Counted from the first letter of the stretch, positions 1 to 9,143 are shown. The stretch: DNA of 64,000 bases from Dyadobacter frigoris (GCF_005280585.1 NZ_SZVO01000019.1:116046-180045), one strand, 5' to 3'. Made by a program: numbers and translations. Notes: generated from the sequence alone by a model not told the origin.

Positions 1-662
1 ATAGCTTGCGGGGTTTCAAATTGTGCCGATGGTTTAAAGTTTTTCCGATAGGTTTCAACGACGTCAGGTCCAACAAAACCGTTAATAAATTTGGCAACAG
101 CAAGTCCCATGCCAAACCTGGCAGCAATTTTACTGCTACCGCCGCTCGAACTCAAAATCCATTGCATGGGAGTTGTGATAGATTGCGGAGTGGCATAAAT
201 AAATCCTCGTTCTGTGCCTGCGGTATCACCGAAAAAATGCTGTAAATGTTCCAGCTGTCTTAAATAACTTGACTCGCTGAAATCGTTGGAAGGATTTAAA
301 ATTGTGGAAGTAACGCGATCTGTACCTGGTGCACGTCCCATGCCCAAATCAATTCGGCCGGGAAAAAGCGTTTCCAGCATCCTGAAATTTTCTGCAACTT
401 TTAAAGCACTGTGATTCGGCAGCATTATTCCGCCTGAACCAATCCGGATATGACTGGTTTCATCTGCCAGTTTTACCATCAACACTTCCGGTGTGGAGCC
501 GGCAATAAAAGTTGAATTATGGTGCTCTGATATCCAGAAACGGCTGTATCCAAGCTTTTCGGCCAGTTTTGCTGTTTCAATAGTTTCGAGAATGGCTTCT
601 CTTACATTATTTTCATGACGAACAACAGACTGGTCAAGTATTCCTATTTTTATATTATTCAT
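1..662 (-). CDS. LLM-class flavin-dependent oxidoreductase (luciferase-like), 3' end outside window
   Basis: Read leftwards from the ATG at 660-662, the frame stays open for about 220 codons to the window edge, so the C-terminus is missing. The N-terminus MNNIKIGILDQSV and the blocks LGYSRFWISEHHN, IGSGGIMLPNHSA and LGMGRAPGTD are typical of the luciferase-like monooxygenase family that begins MKLSVLDQS. These are FMN-dependent TIM-barrel enzymes acting in the cytoplasm on unknown substrates. The family assignment is firm. The substrate cannot be told, and bacterial luciferase activity itself is not implied. Confidence 0.9.
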   Translation of the reverse strand, partial: MNNIKIGILDQSVVRHENNVREAILETIETAKLAEKLGYSRFWISEHHNSTFIAGSTPEVLMVKLADETSHIRIGSGGIMLPNHSALKVAENFRMLETLFPGRIDLGMGRAPGTDRVTSTILNPSNDFSESSYLRQLEHLQHFFGDTAGTERGFIYATPQSITTPMQWILSSSGGSSKIAARFGMGLAVAKFINGFVGPDVVETYRKNFKPSAQFETPQA

Positions 663-1015
663 GGTGATATTTACTCTTTTTAACAGAACAACAGGGGTGA
701 CATTTCTATTCCAATACGGAGAAAAGAAAAACCAGTGATTCTTGAAATTGTAAAATGAAGTCGTTTAAATTAAATCGATTCAACCCATTTCAAAAAATAA
801 CAACATAGCAAAAGGTTATTTCAAAACACGTATCCCACCATCACTATTCAAGTAATCTCAGCAGGCATTTTTCGATAACAGAAAAACAGTCATAGCAGCC
901 TTCCAAGGTAGCCTTTGAAACAGCAACCGAACTATGAAAAGTCATATAGAGTTGTGCGGCGACAGTACTGAATTCTTTTGGTAATTATATTGTCTTCAAA
1001 CCAATTTAAGACTTT
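663..1015. other. Gene-poor stretch between two minus-strand genes
   Basis: About 350 bases without an intact gene. The left part (663-840) should hold the promoter of the luciferase-like oxidoreductase. The right part contains the possible coding remnant listed at 844-984. No RNA gene is recognised. Confidence 0.5.
844..984 (-). pseudogene. Possible coding remnant, about 46 codons
   Basis: The minus strand between a TAA at 985-987 and a TAG at 844-846 reads as a protein-like sequence containing AAQLYMTFHSSVAVSKATLE and CYDCFSVIEKCLLRLLE, with no start codon at its head. The amphipathic helical look suggests the C-terminal end of a decayed gene. I do not recognise the family. It may be a chance open frame. 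Confidence 0.25.
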
Positions 1016-1441
1016 TTATTTTAATCGTATTGGTATTATTTTAGATTTTCCCTGAATTTCAAATGCTGTTTCCTGGAAATTGGCTGCACGTGTTGCAGGG
1101 AATACATTATTAGAAAAACCATATTTTTCTTTTGGTATACCTAAGAAATTAAGATCCATTTTTCCATTATTGTTTTCATCCAGATAGATCGAAATTCCAT
1201 ATTTCCCATCGGGGATGTCATCAAACGGTATACTGATTTCGGATAAATTACGGACGTCAACTTCCTTCTTAAATTCAGGATTTTTTCCTGCGAAAGTTTC
1301 CTTGGAACTATACCAGCCAATAAATAGCTTTCCTGTTTTATTTTCAAGGTTGCTGATCAGCAAAGTTTGTTTGCTGTTAATGCTCAACACAAAAGAGGAG
1401 AAAAGAAAAAAAGCAAAAGTGGCAGTGTAAATTAATTTCAT
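1016..1441 (-). CDS. Secreted DUF2141 domain protein
   Basis: 141 residues. Residues 1-20 form a signal peptide (MKLIYTATFAFFLFSSFVLS). The rest matches the DUF2141 pattern: an Ig-like beta fold with LLISNLENKTGKLFIGWYSS near the start, then DIPDGKYGISIYLDENNNG and FLGIPKEKYGFSNN. These proteins are common in Bacteroidota, where they are exported to the periplasm or outer membrane, and their function is unknown. The length fits the family, so the gene looks intact. It stands alone, with a remnant gene upstream on the same strand. Confidence 0.85.
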   Translation of the reverse strand: MKLIYTATFAFFLFSSFVLSINSKQTLLISNLENKTGKLFIGWYSSKETFAGKNPEFKKEVDVRNLSEISIPFDDIPDGKYGISIYLDENNNGKMDLNFLGIPKEKYGFSNNVFPATRAANFQETAFEIQGKSKIIPIRLK

Positions 1442-1469
1442 AATGTGCTTTGATAATGTGTTTAGTTAT

Positions 1470-1694
1470 TTAAATGGTGAAGTTTGAATTATGAATTGCA
1501 AAAAACCATACTCAACCTATCAGGAAAAGCGGCATGGGAACACTAAACCAGAAATATTTTAACCCGTTTCCGTCGCAGGTGCTTTTTTGATAATCAAGCT
1601 GATTGATTGCTACATAAATGTTGGCAGGTAAAATGGTGATAAAAAAGAGTATTACAGTGAAGTTATTTTGAAAATTGAACTGTTTTGTATGCAA
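1470..1694 (-). pseudogene. DoxX-like membrane protein remnant with in-frame stop
   Basis: The frame gives FFITILPANIYVAINQLDY, then GNGLKYFWFSVPMPLFLIG and a TGA at 1512-1514. Reading through the TGA continues VWFFAIHNSNFTI to a TAA at 1470-1472. In small DoxX-like integral membrane proteins of Bacteroidota this last segment normally reads as a tryptophan-rich helix, so the TGA most likely replaces a Trp codon. The N-terminal two helices are missing and no ATG starts the frame (only a TTG). I interpret it as the 3' half of a decayed DoxX-like gene. Confidence 0.5.
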
Positions 1695-1857
1695 TTAAAT
1701 GATACGTAAATCAAAGGTTAACTTCTGGTTTATTTTGGAATTTAAGAATTATAATGGGATTGACTCTATTTCAATTTAATAGATGAATTATAGATTAAAA
1801 TCAGGCACAGTTTTTATAAAACATAGTTTGAAGATTACACTTATCATCTCAAACATC

Positions 1858-2088
1858 ATGACAGAATTTCAATACAACGACTTGTTCAACTCAATAATGA
1901 GCGAGTTTCCAGGGACTCAACTTCCTGATAGTTATCCGAATATAGGTAATCCAACAATTATGCCTCCAATGAATCCGACTCCGGATATTCCAGGCCCGGA
2001 TGCTCCCGAAGTAGTTCCGGGTACAAATGTGGAGCCACAAACGGAGGATGGAGATGACGTACCAGCCAAGGATGGCAAACCATCCTGA
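1858..2088 (+). CDS. Hypothetical small acidic proline-rich protein
   Basis: 76 residues from ATG 1858 (an upstream in-frame ATG at 1783 would add 25 residues that look like leader sequence). The C-terminal half is rich in Pro, Asp and Glu (NPTPDIPGPDAPEVVPG) and has no hydrophobic segment, so it is probably disordered and cytoplasmic. No family is recognised. It converges with the cyclophilin gene. Coding status is moderately supported by composition only. Confidence 0.45.
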   Translation: MTEFQYNDLFNSIMSEFPGTQLPDSYPNIGNPTIMPPMNPTPDIPGPDAPEVVPGTNVEPQTEDGDDVPAKDGKPS

Positions 2089-2151
2089 GTAAATTAAAGA
2101 GAAATAAATGTATTTATCTGATTATTAGGTAGATATATTTATTGCTGCTGG

Positions 2152-2745
2152 CTATTTTATGACTTTCATTGCTATTATTTTGACAGGCAATTTAAGTGTC
2201 TGATTTTTCTCTCCATCTCCTGTTTCCCTTACCTGAATTTTTTTAACTACATCCATACCGGAAATTACCTCGCCGAAGGCAGCAAAACCTTGGCCGTCAG
2301 GATTTCTTTTTCCGCCGAAATCAAGTTCAGGCTGATCATTTATACATATAAAAAATTCCGATCCGGCAGATCCTGGGATATTTCTGGCCATGGATAATGT
2401 TCCGTTCAAATGTTTCAATCCGGTAATATTCGTTGACTCGTGCTTGATCCTGGGGAAGTTTTTGGTTGAATCATCGCCCAGGCCACCCTGGATTACCTCA
2501 ATTTTAATTTTCTTATTTGCCTGATTATCCATACGCACCACCCGGTAAAATGTGGCTCCGTCATATCGATGCACATTTACATATTTGAGAAAATTGCTGA
2601 CAGTCAGCGGTGCCTTTTCCGGGTTTAGTATTAAAACAATATTTCCAATTTCAGTCTCGACTAAAATTTTTTGAGCAGAAACGACAGAAGTGGAAAATAG
2701 GAATCCAGTCAAAAGCAATAAGATATTTAGTTTGAAGCTTTTCAT
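2152..2745 (-). CDS. Secreted cyclophilin-type peptidyl-prolyl isomerase
   Basis: 197 residues with a signal peptide (residues 1-24, ending VVSAQ), so a periplasmic folding catalyst. The cyclophilin core is complete: GATFYRVVRM with the catalytic Arg, VIQGG, the block SAGSEFFICI and GFAAFGEVISGMDVVKK. It catalyses cis-trans isomerisation of Xaa-Pro bonds in exported proteins. Length and motifs match the bacterial PpiA-like class with a long insert before VIQGG. It is transcribed away from tex. Confidence 0.93.
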   Translation of the reverse strand: MKSFKLNILLLLTGFLFSTSVVSAQKILVETEIGNIVLILNPEKAPLTVSNFLKYVNVHRYDGATFYRVVRMDNQANKKIKIEVIQGGLGDDSTKNFPRIKHESTNITGLKHLNGTLSMARNIPGSAGSEFFICINDQPELDFGGKRNPDGQGFAAFGEVISGMDVVKKIQVRETGDGEKNQTLKLPVKIIAMKVIK

Positions 2746-2907
2746 TGATAGTAAAATATTAAAGGTTAATGCAAGTAGTCAAAATTTTGTCTGGGAATAT
2801 GTTGATATTGGTTAATTTTTATGAGATTGATTTCTTTTACATAAATTGGGCATGTGAAGAAATCCCTCGTTACTTTTACACGATAGTAACACAGCTAAAA
2901 TATTGAT

Positions 2908-5031
2908 ATGAATTACCCCCTTATTGCCCAGCAAACCAGCATTTCAGAAAAACAAATTCGTAATACAATACAATTATTTGATGAAGGAGCAACGTTACCT
3001 TTTATCTCCCGATATCGGAAAGAAGCAACCGGCGGTTTGGATGAAGTACAGATCGGAGCGATTAAAGATGCCTACCAAAAACAACAGGAAGTGGAGAAAC
3101 GCAGGGAAGCAATCCTGAAAAATATTGAAGAACAGGGAAAGCTTACTTCAGAGTTAAAAAAACAAATTTCCGGCGTTTTTTCACTTGTAGAACTGGAAGA
3201 TCTTTATCTGCCGTATAAACAAAAGCGAAAAACCCGTGCTTCAATGGCTATTGAAAAAGGCCTGGAACCACTTGCGAAGCTTATTTTCGAAGGTCGGGAA
3301 TCTGATCCGGAAAGAAAAGCATTATCCTATTTGAATGATCAGGTTGAAAAAACGGACGATGCTTTGCAAGGAGCGCGCGATATCATGGCGGAATGGATCA
3401 GTGAAAATCAGGATGCGCGAGGCCGGGTTCGTTCCATTTTTCAGCGGAATGCACTAATCACATCAAAGGTAAAGAAAAAGAAAGAAGAAGAAGGCGTTAA
3501 GTATCGCGATTACTTCGAGTTTTCTGAGCCGCTTTCCAGAATTCCGTCGCATCGTTTACTGGCATTAAGAAGGGGAGAAGAGGAAGGTTTTTTGAGTGTG
3601 GACATTTCTCCGGATGAAGAACAGGCGATCAGTAATCTGGACAGGATTTTTGTAAAAGGTACACCAGGAAGCAAGGATCAGATTGAAACTGCGATTCGGG
3701 ATAGTTATAAAAGATTGCTCAAACCGGGAATTGAGACTGAATTTACAAATCTTTCCAAAGAAAGAGCGGACCAGTATGCAATCCAGATTTTTACAGAAAA
3801 CCTGAGACAGCTGCTTCTTGCATCTCCGCTTGGACAAAAAAATGTTCTGGCCATTGATCCAGGTTATCGTACAGGGTGCAAAGTTGTAGTGCTGGACAGC
3901 CAGGGAAATCTCATTTCGGACAAAGTCATTTATCCATTTGATAAATCTAATGAAGCAAGTGCGACTTTGTCTGATCTGATTCAGAAATTTAAAATTGAAG
4001 CAATAGCCGTTGGTAACGGAACAGCTGGTCGCGAGACAGAGGACTTTGTTAAAAAACTTTTGTCTGCAATTAAGAAGTCGGATGAAATCGGATTGTTCTC
4101 AGTAAGTGAACAAGGTGCGTCTATTTATTCTGCGTCGGATGTAGCCCGTGAAGAATTTCCTGATAAGGATGTTACCGTTCGTGGCTCAATTTCAATCGGC
4201 CGCCGTTTGATGGATCCTCTGGCAGAATTAGTGAAAATTGATCCGAAGTCAATCGGTGTAGGGCAATATCAACACGATGTTGACCAGAAAGCATTGAAGA
4301 ATGCTTTGGATGTAGTCGTAGAAAGCTGCGTAAATTCCGTAGGCGTAAATCTCAACACGGCAAGTAAGCATTTATTGCGCTATGTTTCGGGTCTTGGACC
4401 CGCTTTGGCGCAGAATATCGTGGATTTTAGGTCGAAAAACGGAGATTTCAAATCGCGTCAACAACTTTTAAAAGTGCCGAAGTTAGGAGCAAAAGCTTTT
4501 GAACAGGCTGCCGGGTTTCTTCGTATTGAAAATGGGTCTAATCCTTTGGATAATAGCGCGGTACATCCGGAAAGCTACCCGATTGTCGAGCGTATGGCCA
4601 AAGATGTTGGTGCAACCGTCAAAGATCTTGTTCAAAAATCAGAATTACGCAAGGAAATTAATCCGTCTAAGTATGTATCTGATGCCGTGGGACTTCCGAC
4701 TTTGAAAGATATTTTGCAGGAGCTTGAAAAACCGTCACGCGATCCTAGAACGCCTGTGAAAAAGTTTGAATTCGATAGTTCTGTCAGAAAACCGGATGAT
4801 CTTCGGATAGGAATGATACTTCCGGGAATTGTTACGAATATTACTGCTTTTGGTGCTTTTGTTGATATTGGTGTTAAACAGGATGGACTGGTTCATTTGT
4901 CTCAGCTGGCAGATCAATACGTCAAAGATCCAAATGAAGTTGTGAAGCTTCAACAAATTGTTACAGTCAAAGTAACCGAAGTTGATTTGGGGAGAAAAAG
5001 AATTGCGCTTACTATGAAAGGTATCAATTAA
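2908..5031 (+). CDS. tex: Tex family RNA-binding transcription accessory protein
   Basis: 707 residues. Domains in order: Tex N-terminal helical region (1-190, with DEGATLPFISRYRKEATGG), YqgF/RuvX-like fold (about 310-450, VLAIDPGYRTGCKVVVLDS), tandem helix-hairpin-helix (about 485-560, SGLGPALAQNIVDFRSKNG) and a C-terminal S1 domain (about 635-705, GIVTNITAFGAFVDIGVKQ). Tex is a conserved cytoplasmic nucleic-acid-binding protein affecting transcription and translation. It is slightly shorter than the E. coli form but complete. The start ATG 2908 gives the usual N-terminus. Confidence 0.97.
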   Translation: MNYPLIAQQTSISEKQIRNTIQLFDEGATLPFISRYRKEATGGLDEVQIGAIKDAYQKQQEVEKRREAILKNIEEQGKLTSELKKQISGVFSLVELEDLYLPYKQKRKTRASMAIEKGLEPLAKLIFEGRESDPERKALSYLNDQVEKTDDALQGARDIMAEWISENQDARGRVRSIFQRNALITSKVKKKKEEEGVKYRDYFEFSEPLSRIPSHRLLALRRGEEEGFLSVDISPDEEQAISNLDRIFVKGTPGSKDQIETAIRDSYKRLLKPGIETEFTNLSKERADQYAIQIFTENLRQLLLASPLGQKNVLAIDPGYRTGCKVVVLDSQGNLISDKVIYPFDKSNEASATLSDLIQKFKIEAIAVGNGTAGRETEDFVKKLLSAIKKSDEIGLFSVSEQGASIYSASDVAREEFPDKDVTVRGSISIGRRLMDPLAELVKIDPKSIGVGQYQHDVDQKALKNALDVVVESCVNSVGVNLNTASKHLLRYVSGLGPALAQNIVDFRSKNGDFKSRQQLLKVPKLGAKAFEQAAGFLRIENGSNPLDNSAVHPESYPIVERMAKDVGATVKDLVQKSELRKEINPSKYVSDAVGLPTLKDILQELEKPSRDPRTPVKKFEFDSSVRKPDDLRIGMILPGIVTNITAFGAFVDIGVKQDGLVHLSQLADQYVKDPNEVVKLQQIVTVKVTEVDLGRKRIALTMKGIN

Positions 5032-5162
5032 TTTGGCAGTAGAATAGATAGAATTTTATTGATTCTTCCGAAAGTAGAAACTAGAAATTTTTAACAAAGC
5101 AGGGCACCATTGTTTATCCGTTTGATTAAAATTATTCAAAACTTAATTTCTATACTTAGTTA

Positions 5163-5618
5163 ATGCAAGAGTTATATTATACGCAGCAGTTACCAATTTC
5201 TCTGGAAGAAGCATGGCAGTTTTTTTCAAATCCGGCAAACCTGAAAGAAATTACTCCGCCGCATATGGGTTTTGTTGTTACTTCAAAACATTCCGGAGAA
5301 CAAATGTATGCCGGACAAATTATTCGCTACATTGTCAAACCGGTTTTTGGAATACCTTTAAAATGGTGTACGGAAATTACACATGTAGAAGATAGAAAAT
5401 ATTTTATTGATGAGCAGCGTTTTGGCCCATATACGTTCTGGCACCATCAACACCATTTTACAGAAGTGGAAGGTGGAGTTTTAATGGAAGATATTTTAAA
5501 TTACAAATTGCCGTTAGGGTTTTTAGGAGATATCGTTGATTCCGTTTTTGTCAATAATGAAGTAAAAGGTATTTTTAGTTATAGAAAGAAAATATTGACT
5601 GAGCGATTCGGCTCCTGA
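5163..5618 (+). CDS. SRPBCC (START-like) ligand-binding protein
   Basis: 151 residues, single domain. The N-terminal strand and helix LPISLEEAWQFFSNPANLKEITPP and the C-terminal helix ending in FSYRKKILTERF are those of the SRPBCC/CoxG-like fold, which binds hydrophobic ligands in a deep pocket. FGPYTFWHHQHHF resembles a subgroup often annotated as cell-division inhibitor or polyketide-cyclase-like. The ligand is unknown. The gene ends at a strong bidirectional terminator shared with the convergent porin gene. Confidence 0.85.
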   Translation: MQELYYTQQLPISLEEAWQFFSNPANLKEITPPHMGFVVTSKHSGEQMYAGQIIRYIVKPVFGIPLKWCTEITHVEDRKYFIDEQRFGPYTFWHHQHHFTEVEGGVLMEDILNYKLPLGFLGDIVDSVFVNNEVKGIFSYRKKILTERFGS

Positions 5619-5642
5619 AAAATCAGCGAATTGATATTTTAT

Positions 5643-5684
5643 AAAAAACCGGGCTTGGAGATTAATTCCAAGCCCGGTTTTTTA
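5643..5684. terminator. Bidirectional intrinsic terminator
   Basis: Perfect hairpin with arms AACCGGGCTTGGA and TCCAAGCCCGGTT around an AT-rich loop, flanked by A and T runs. It lies between the convergent SRPBCC and porin genes, so it can serve both. Confidence 0.92.
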
Positions 5685-5694
5685 AGCCAGCGCA

Positions 5695-7026
5695 TTAAAA
5701 ATTATATTGAACCCTGCCCGTAAAAACATTGTCTTTTACATCTTCGGTAAAACCTGTCAAACCTGACTTTTCATTTTTGACAAAGTCATAATAAAACATA
5801 AATTTCAAGGATTCGTTGGCGCGGTAAACATAGCCAACGCCAAGTGTATTATACCGTAGATCGGCTTTGCTAAAACCGTTTACAGTGGCCACCTCTTTTC
5901 CGGAAATCTTTTTATTGGGATCATACCAGTCATATTTGAGAACAAATTGGTGGTCCAGACTATTGAGATTTTGAAGGAAATAAAAGTAGGCTCCGTCAAA
6001 ACTTCTTGTATATAATGGATCTTTCAAACCATTGGTAGCGGGATAAGTTCCCGGAGTTTCGCTGCTGAGAGCCGTTGCAGTTTGTTCTCCTTTTATGTAT
6101 TCTGCCCGAAATTCAGTTTGTCCGCGCTTGTTAGGGATTACAAACTGGATGTCAGCACCGGCATAATTTCTGGGTGCAGCTTTTCCAAAATTACTTTTGG
6201 AGCTGTCGCGCACCATCTCATAACGGTCACTTTTTTTCTGAACCTTATACAACACATTTGACTGACTGGTTATCCCTCCGGCATATCCGGAAACTGCCGC
6301 TGAAATTAATACGCGTGACGCCGGATTGATTTTCTTCGGCTTCATACTAACCCTTGCTATAACATCTTTATGGCTGTCGTAATCTGTTGGCCCCGACATT
6401 CCCTGACCGTTAAATACCCCAATATCCAGTTTGAAATCCGAAGCACGCCCATTTTTATTTCTTTTATTTACTGTCAGCATCATACCAATATCACGCTCTG
6501 TTTTCATCAATGTTTGTGACATTCTGCCCCTTTCAGGAGATTCACGATTTGCCGAAGAAAGGTTAACTTCATAGCCAAAAGGCCGCGCGAACATACCAGT
6601 TGTGAGCGCAAACAGTTTAAATTTATTTTCATAAAATCTTCCCCAGAAATCACGGATTGCAACGCCTCTTTCTGTCCCGTCAAACTGAAAAACGAAGTAA
6701 GAAGTAGGTTCTCCCTTTTCATTTAAATGTGCATAATCTACACGAAGTCTGCCACGTCTGAGCATAAAACGATTGCTAGAAATTTCCGAAAAATTTCCGC
6801 CTGCGAAACTTTCTGCACCTTTGGAATTTGTAAACTGAAACTGTGGTTGAATATAGCCACTGATCCGAACGCGGTTATAACGTTCATAAATTGATAACAT
6901 TCCTTTTCCCATGGTGTTTGTAGTATCCACAAGATCCATTAAAAAACGCTGGGCAAAAGTGATGTTGGGCTTTAAAAATACAAGAAGAAATACGAACCCT
7001 AAGATCCATTTTTTTGTGAATTGCAA
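5695..7026 (-). CDS. Outer-membrane porin, OprO/OprP family
   Basis: 443 residues with a signal peptide (1-25, ending ITFAQ). The sequence has the alternating polar and aromatic pattern of a beta barrel and the family blocks ISGYIQPQFQFTNSKG, SSNRFMLRRGRLRVDYAH, FQFDGTERGVAIRDFWGRFY and GMFARPFGYEVNLSSANRES. It ends in an aromatic residue (GRVQYNF), typical of BAM substrates. Family members are anion or phosphate porins in Proteobacteria. In Bacteroidota the substrate is generally unknown. It is followed by the shared terminator and has a long AT-rich upstream region. Confidence 0.9.
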   Translation of the reverse strand: MQFTKKWILGFVFLLVFLKPNITFAQRFLMDLVDTTNTMGKGMLSIYERYNRVRISGYIQPQFQFTNSKGAESFAGGNFSEISSNRFMLRRGRLRVDYAHLNEKGEPTSYFVFQFDGTERGVAIRDFWGRFYENKFKLFALTTGMFARPFGYEVNLSSANRESPERGRMSQTLMKTERDIGMMLTVNKRNKNGRASDFKLDIGVFNGQGMSGPTDYDSHKDVIARVSMKPKKINPASRVLISAAVSGYAGGITSQSNVLYKVQKKSDRYEMVRDSSKSNFGKAAPRNYAGADIQFVIPNKRGQTEFRAEYIKGEQTATALSSETPGTYPATNGLKDPLYTRSFDGAYFYFLQNLNSLDHQFVLKYDWYDPNKKISGKEVATVNGFSKADLRYNTLGVGYVYRANESLKFMFYYDFVKNEKSGLTGFTEDVKDNVFTGRVQYNF

Positions 7027-7515
7027 AATTTTTCTTTTTTATGGTGTCAGCAGATAATTGAAAATTATCTCAATTGGTTGTATATAAGCATTTTGTGTTT
7101 ATATACTTTTTAGAAGTATATTTTTTGATAATACTTATTGTGCAATATTATAAGTATTTTTAGTATCAGAAGTATAGTACTTACTATAAGTAAAATATGA
7201 ATGTAACATAAGAAATGTATTTATGATGAATGGTGTCAGATTAAACGTGCAAGGTACATCAATAATTAAGACTTCAATGTTAAGCCAATGTTAAATAAAA
7301 TTGGTTGTCAGCTACATTGGAAATTGTATTTTTTGTCCAGCTGTGTTCGTTAAGGAAAGTAAGGTCTTGGTAATATAAGACTCCTTTTATTTAAAATTAA
7401 ACCTGACTGATTACATAAGGATTTGTATTGTGAGAGTAGAATTTAATTGAGTTTACATTGAATTTTGTACCCTATTCTGAGGTGACTTTTGAGAATAATT
7501 TTCTAAATTAAAAGA
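7027..7515. other. AT-rich gap with ATACTT dyads upstream of porin
   Basis: No gene is seen in about 490 bases. Between 7102 and 7200 there are short dyads built on the same unit: TATACTT/AAGTATA (7102-7120) and AATACTTAT/ATAAGTATT (7130-7158), followed by more AGTAT units. The porin promoter should lie here. The same unit recurs in other gaps of the window. Confidence 0.5.
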
Positions 7516-7558
7516 GTAAAAACCGGTACCAAAAACCGAAAATGGCAATGGTACCGGT
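7516..7558 (-). terminator. Intrinsic terminator of the AHSA1-like gene
   Basis: Stem ACCGGTACC/GGTACCGGT around a 19-nt loop. On the minus strand it is followed by a T run, 10 bases downstream of the stop codon at 7568. Confidence 0.8.
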
Positions 7559-7567
7559 CAGATTTTT

Positions 7568-8005
7568 TTAGTGCGTTTTTAATTCAAGGATCTTTTTCAA
7601 ATGAGTTAAAGTTTTCATCCAGTTCTCTTCTGCTGCAATTACTTTGTCATCGTCTTCAATATTATCCTGTGTTACGGTCAGCGTTGTTTCGTCATCATAA
7701 GGGGAAATATGATAAGTGATGACTGCATAGTTATCTTCAAAATCTTCTGTTCCTGACAAAGGGCTCCAATAGGTATAACTCAAAACTCTTTCCGGAATTA
7801 TTTCGACAATTTCACCTTTGTCGATGTATGGAACACCTTCCCATTCGCCTCTGAAAGTAATCGGCGTGTGAAGTTCCCAGGTTGCCTGGGTTTCCGTTCC
7901 GTGCATATATTCCTTGATTATATCGGGATCAATCAGTGCTTTCCACACTTCAAGAGGGCTTGAAAATATTGAAATGGACGTGGTGGCTATGAGTTCTCGG
8001 TTCAT
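7568..8005 (-). CDS. SRPBCC domain protein (AHSA1-like)
   Basis: 145 residues. The pattern ISIFSSPLEVWKALIDPDIIK, then WELHTPITFRGEWEG, GEIVEIIPERVLSYTYWSPL and LTVTQDN with a C-terminal helix is the activator-of-Hsp90-ATPase-like (AHSA1/SRPBCC) fold common in soil bacteria. These proteins are thought to bind small hydrophobic ligands. No partner gene is adjacent. It is monocistronic, with its own terminator. Confidence 0.88.
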   Translation of the reverse strand: MNRELIATTSISIFSSPLEVWKALIDPDIIKEYMHGTETQATWELHTPITFRGEWEGVPYIDKGEIVEIIPERVLSYTYWSPLSGTEDFEDNYAVITYHISPYDDETTLTVTQDNIEDDDKVIAAEENWMKTLTHLKKILELKTH

Positions 8006-8108
8006 GTTTTCCTGATTTTGGTTAAATATTTCTTACAAAATACAAAGAAAAATCATGCCATTTGATTCAGGTTTCAAGTTATTAAATCGTGTTCAGCAAA
8101 GAAAAAAG

Positions 8109-8134
8109 AGGTCTATGGAAATTTCCATAGACCT
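8109..8134 (-). terminator. Intrinsic terminator of the dioxygenase gene
   Basis: Perfect 26-bp palindrome (arms AGGTCTATGGAAA and TTTCCATAGACCT). On the minus strand a T-rich tract follows directly, 34 bases after the stop of the extradiol dioxygenase gene. Confidence 0.85.
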
Positions 8135-8168
8135 GATCGGGCATTTGTTATATATTTTCAACCTGGTA

Positions 8169-9059
8169 TTAACCAATTCGTACAGAAGTCATTGTTAAAG
8201 AGCCCATTACGGCTTTGTCATTGAAAATGGCAGCCTGTTCCTTACTATTTTGTAACCCAAGAGAATAAAGTAAAGGATAATAATGATCGGGAGTCGGTAT
8301 TGCATATTGTCCCGCAATGCCAAAATGCTGATAATTGATGATTGGCTCATGATTTCCGTTTAGAATCAGTTCTTTAAATTTAGCATTTAATTCAATCGCC
8401 CAATCAAAACCATATTCAGGTAGCTGCGCTTTATCCCATGCGATCATCCGTAAATTGTGGATCATATTTCCACTGCCAATAATCAAGACACCTTTTTTTC
8501 TTAAACCAGCCAGTTCTTTCGCGAGTGCATAATGATAAGCTGCGGGTTTTCCATAATCAATACTTAACTGTAAAACAGGAATATTAGCTTCCGGATACAT
8601 CTGACGAACCACCGACCAGGTTCCATGATCCAAACCCCATTCATGATCAAGCCCTACATGTGTGCTTTTTATTAGTGAAGCAGTTTCCTGAGCAAGTGTG
8701 GGATCTCCAGGGGCCGGGTATTGTACATCAAATAATGCTTGGGGAAATCCCCCAAAATCATGGATCGTTTTCGGCGCCGTCATGGCTGTTATCTTCGTTC
8801 CTTTTGTTAGCCAGTGGGCGGAAATACATAAAACTGCGGTTGGTTTTGCAATTTCGTTTCCAAGTTTTTTCCAATATTCGGTAAATTCATTGTCTTCAAT
8901 GCCGTTCATGGGCGACCCGTGTCCGGTAAAGAGAACTGGCATAAGATCGCTGCTTTTAAAATCGTCTGTTATGTTTTTCAGATCGTTTAATTTCATTGTA
9001 TTTAGCGTAAGCGGTAAAAGCGAAATTGCTTTGATAAAATGCGCTCTATCCATCAGCAT
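8169..9059 (-). CDS. Class III extradiol dioxygenase, 4,5-DOPA dioxygenase (YgiD) family
   Basis: 296 residues. The conserved blocks are VLFTGHGSPMNGIED, CISAHWLTKGTKI, HDFGGFPQALFDVQYPAPGD, LDHGTWSVVRQMYPEA and IGSGNMIHNLR, carrying the metal-binding His residues of the LigB-like fold. Members open catechol rings, with DOPA as a test substrate in plants and E. coli. An extra N-terminal stretch of about 35 residues (DRAHFIKAISLLPLTLNTMK) precedes the core and may be a relict export signal. A second start, ATG 9053, is equally possible. The physiological substrate is unknown. Confidence 0.9.
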   Translation of the reverse strand: MLMDRAHFIKAISLLPLTLNTMKLNDLKNITDDFKSSDLMPVLFTGHGSPMNGIEDNEFTEYWKKLGNEIAKPTAVLCISAHWLTKGTKITAMTAPKTIHDFGGFPQALFDVQYPAPGDPTLAQETASLIKSTHVGLDHEWGLDHGTWSVVRQMYPEANIPVLQLSIDYGKPAAYHYALAKELAGLRKKGVLIIGSGNMIHNLRMIAWDKAQLPEYGFDWAIELNAKFKELILNGNHEPIINYQHFGIAGQYAIPTPDHYYPLLYSLGLQNSKEQAAIFNDKAVMGSLTMTSVRIG

Positions 9060-9069
9060 TATTTGTAGA

Positions 9070-9122
9070 TCAAAAACAAAAGGACTTGAAAATGTTCAAA
9101 ACTATCATCCTTTTGTTTTTGA
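9070..9122 (-). terminator. Long-loop hairpin terminator of the reductase gene
   Basis: 15-bp perfect arms (TCAAAAACAAAAGGA and its complement at 9108-9122) around a 23-nt loop. On the minus strand the second arm ends in a T run, downstream of the stop at 9144. Confidence 0.7.
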
Positions 9123-9143
9123 AAACATGATTAATTCGAATGA

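Noticed and set aside
6..245. Open frame of 79 codons on the plus strand
   Set aside because: It is the antisense shadow of the luciferase-like oxidoreductase gene, which is well supported on the minus strand.
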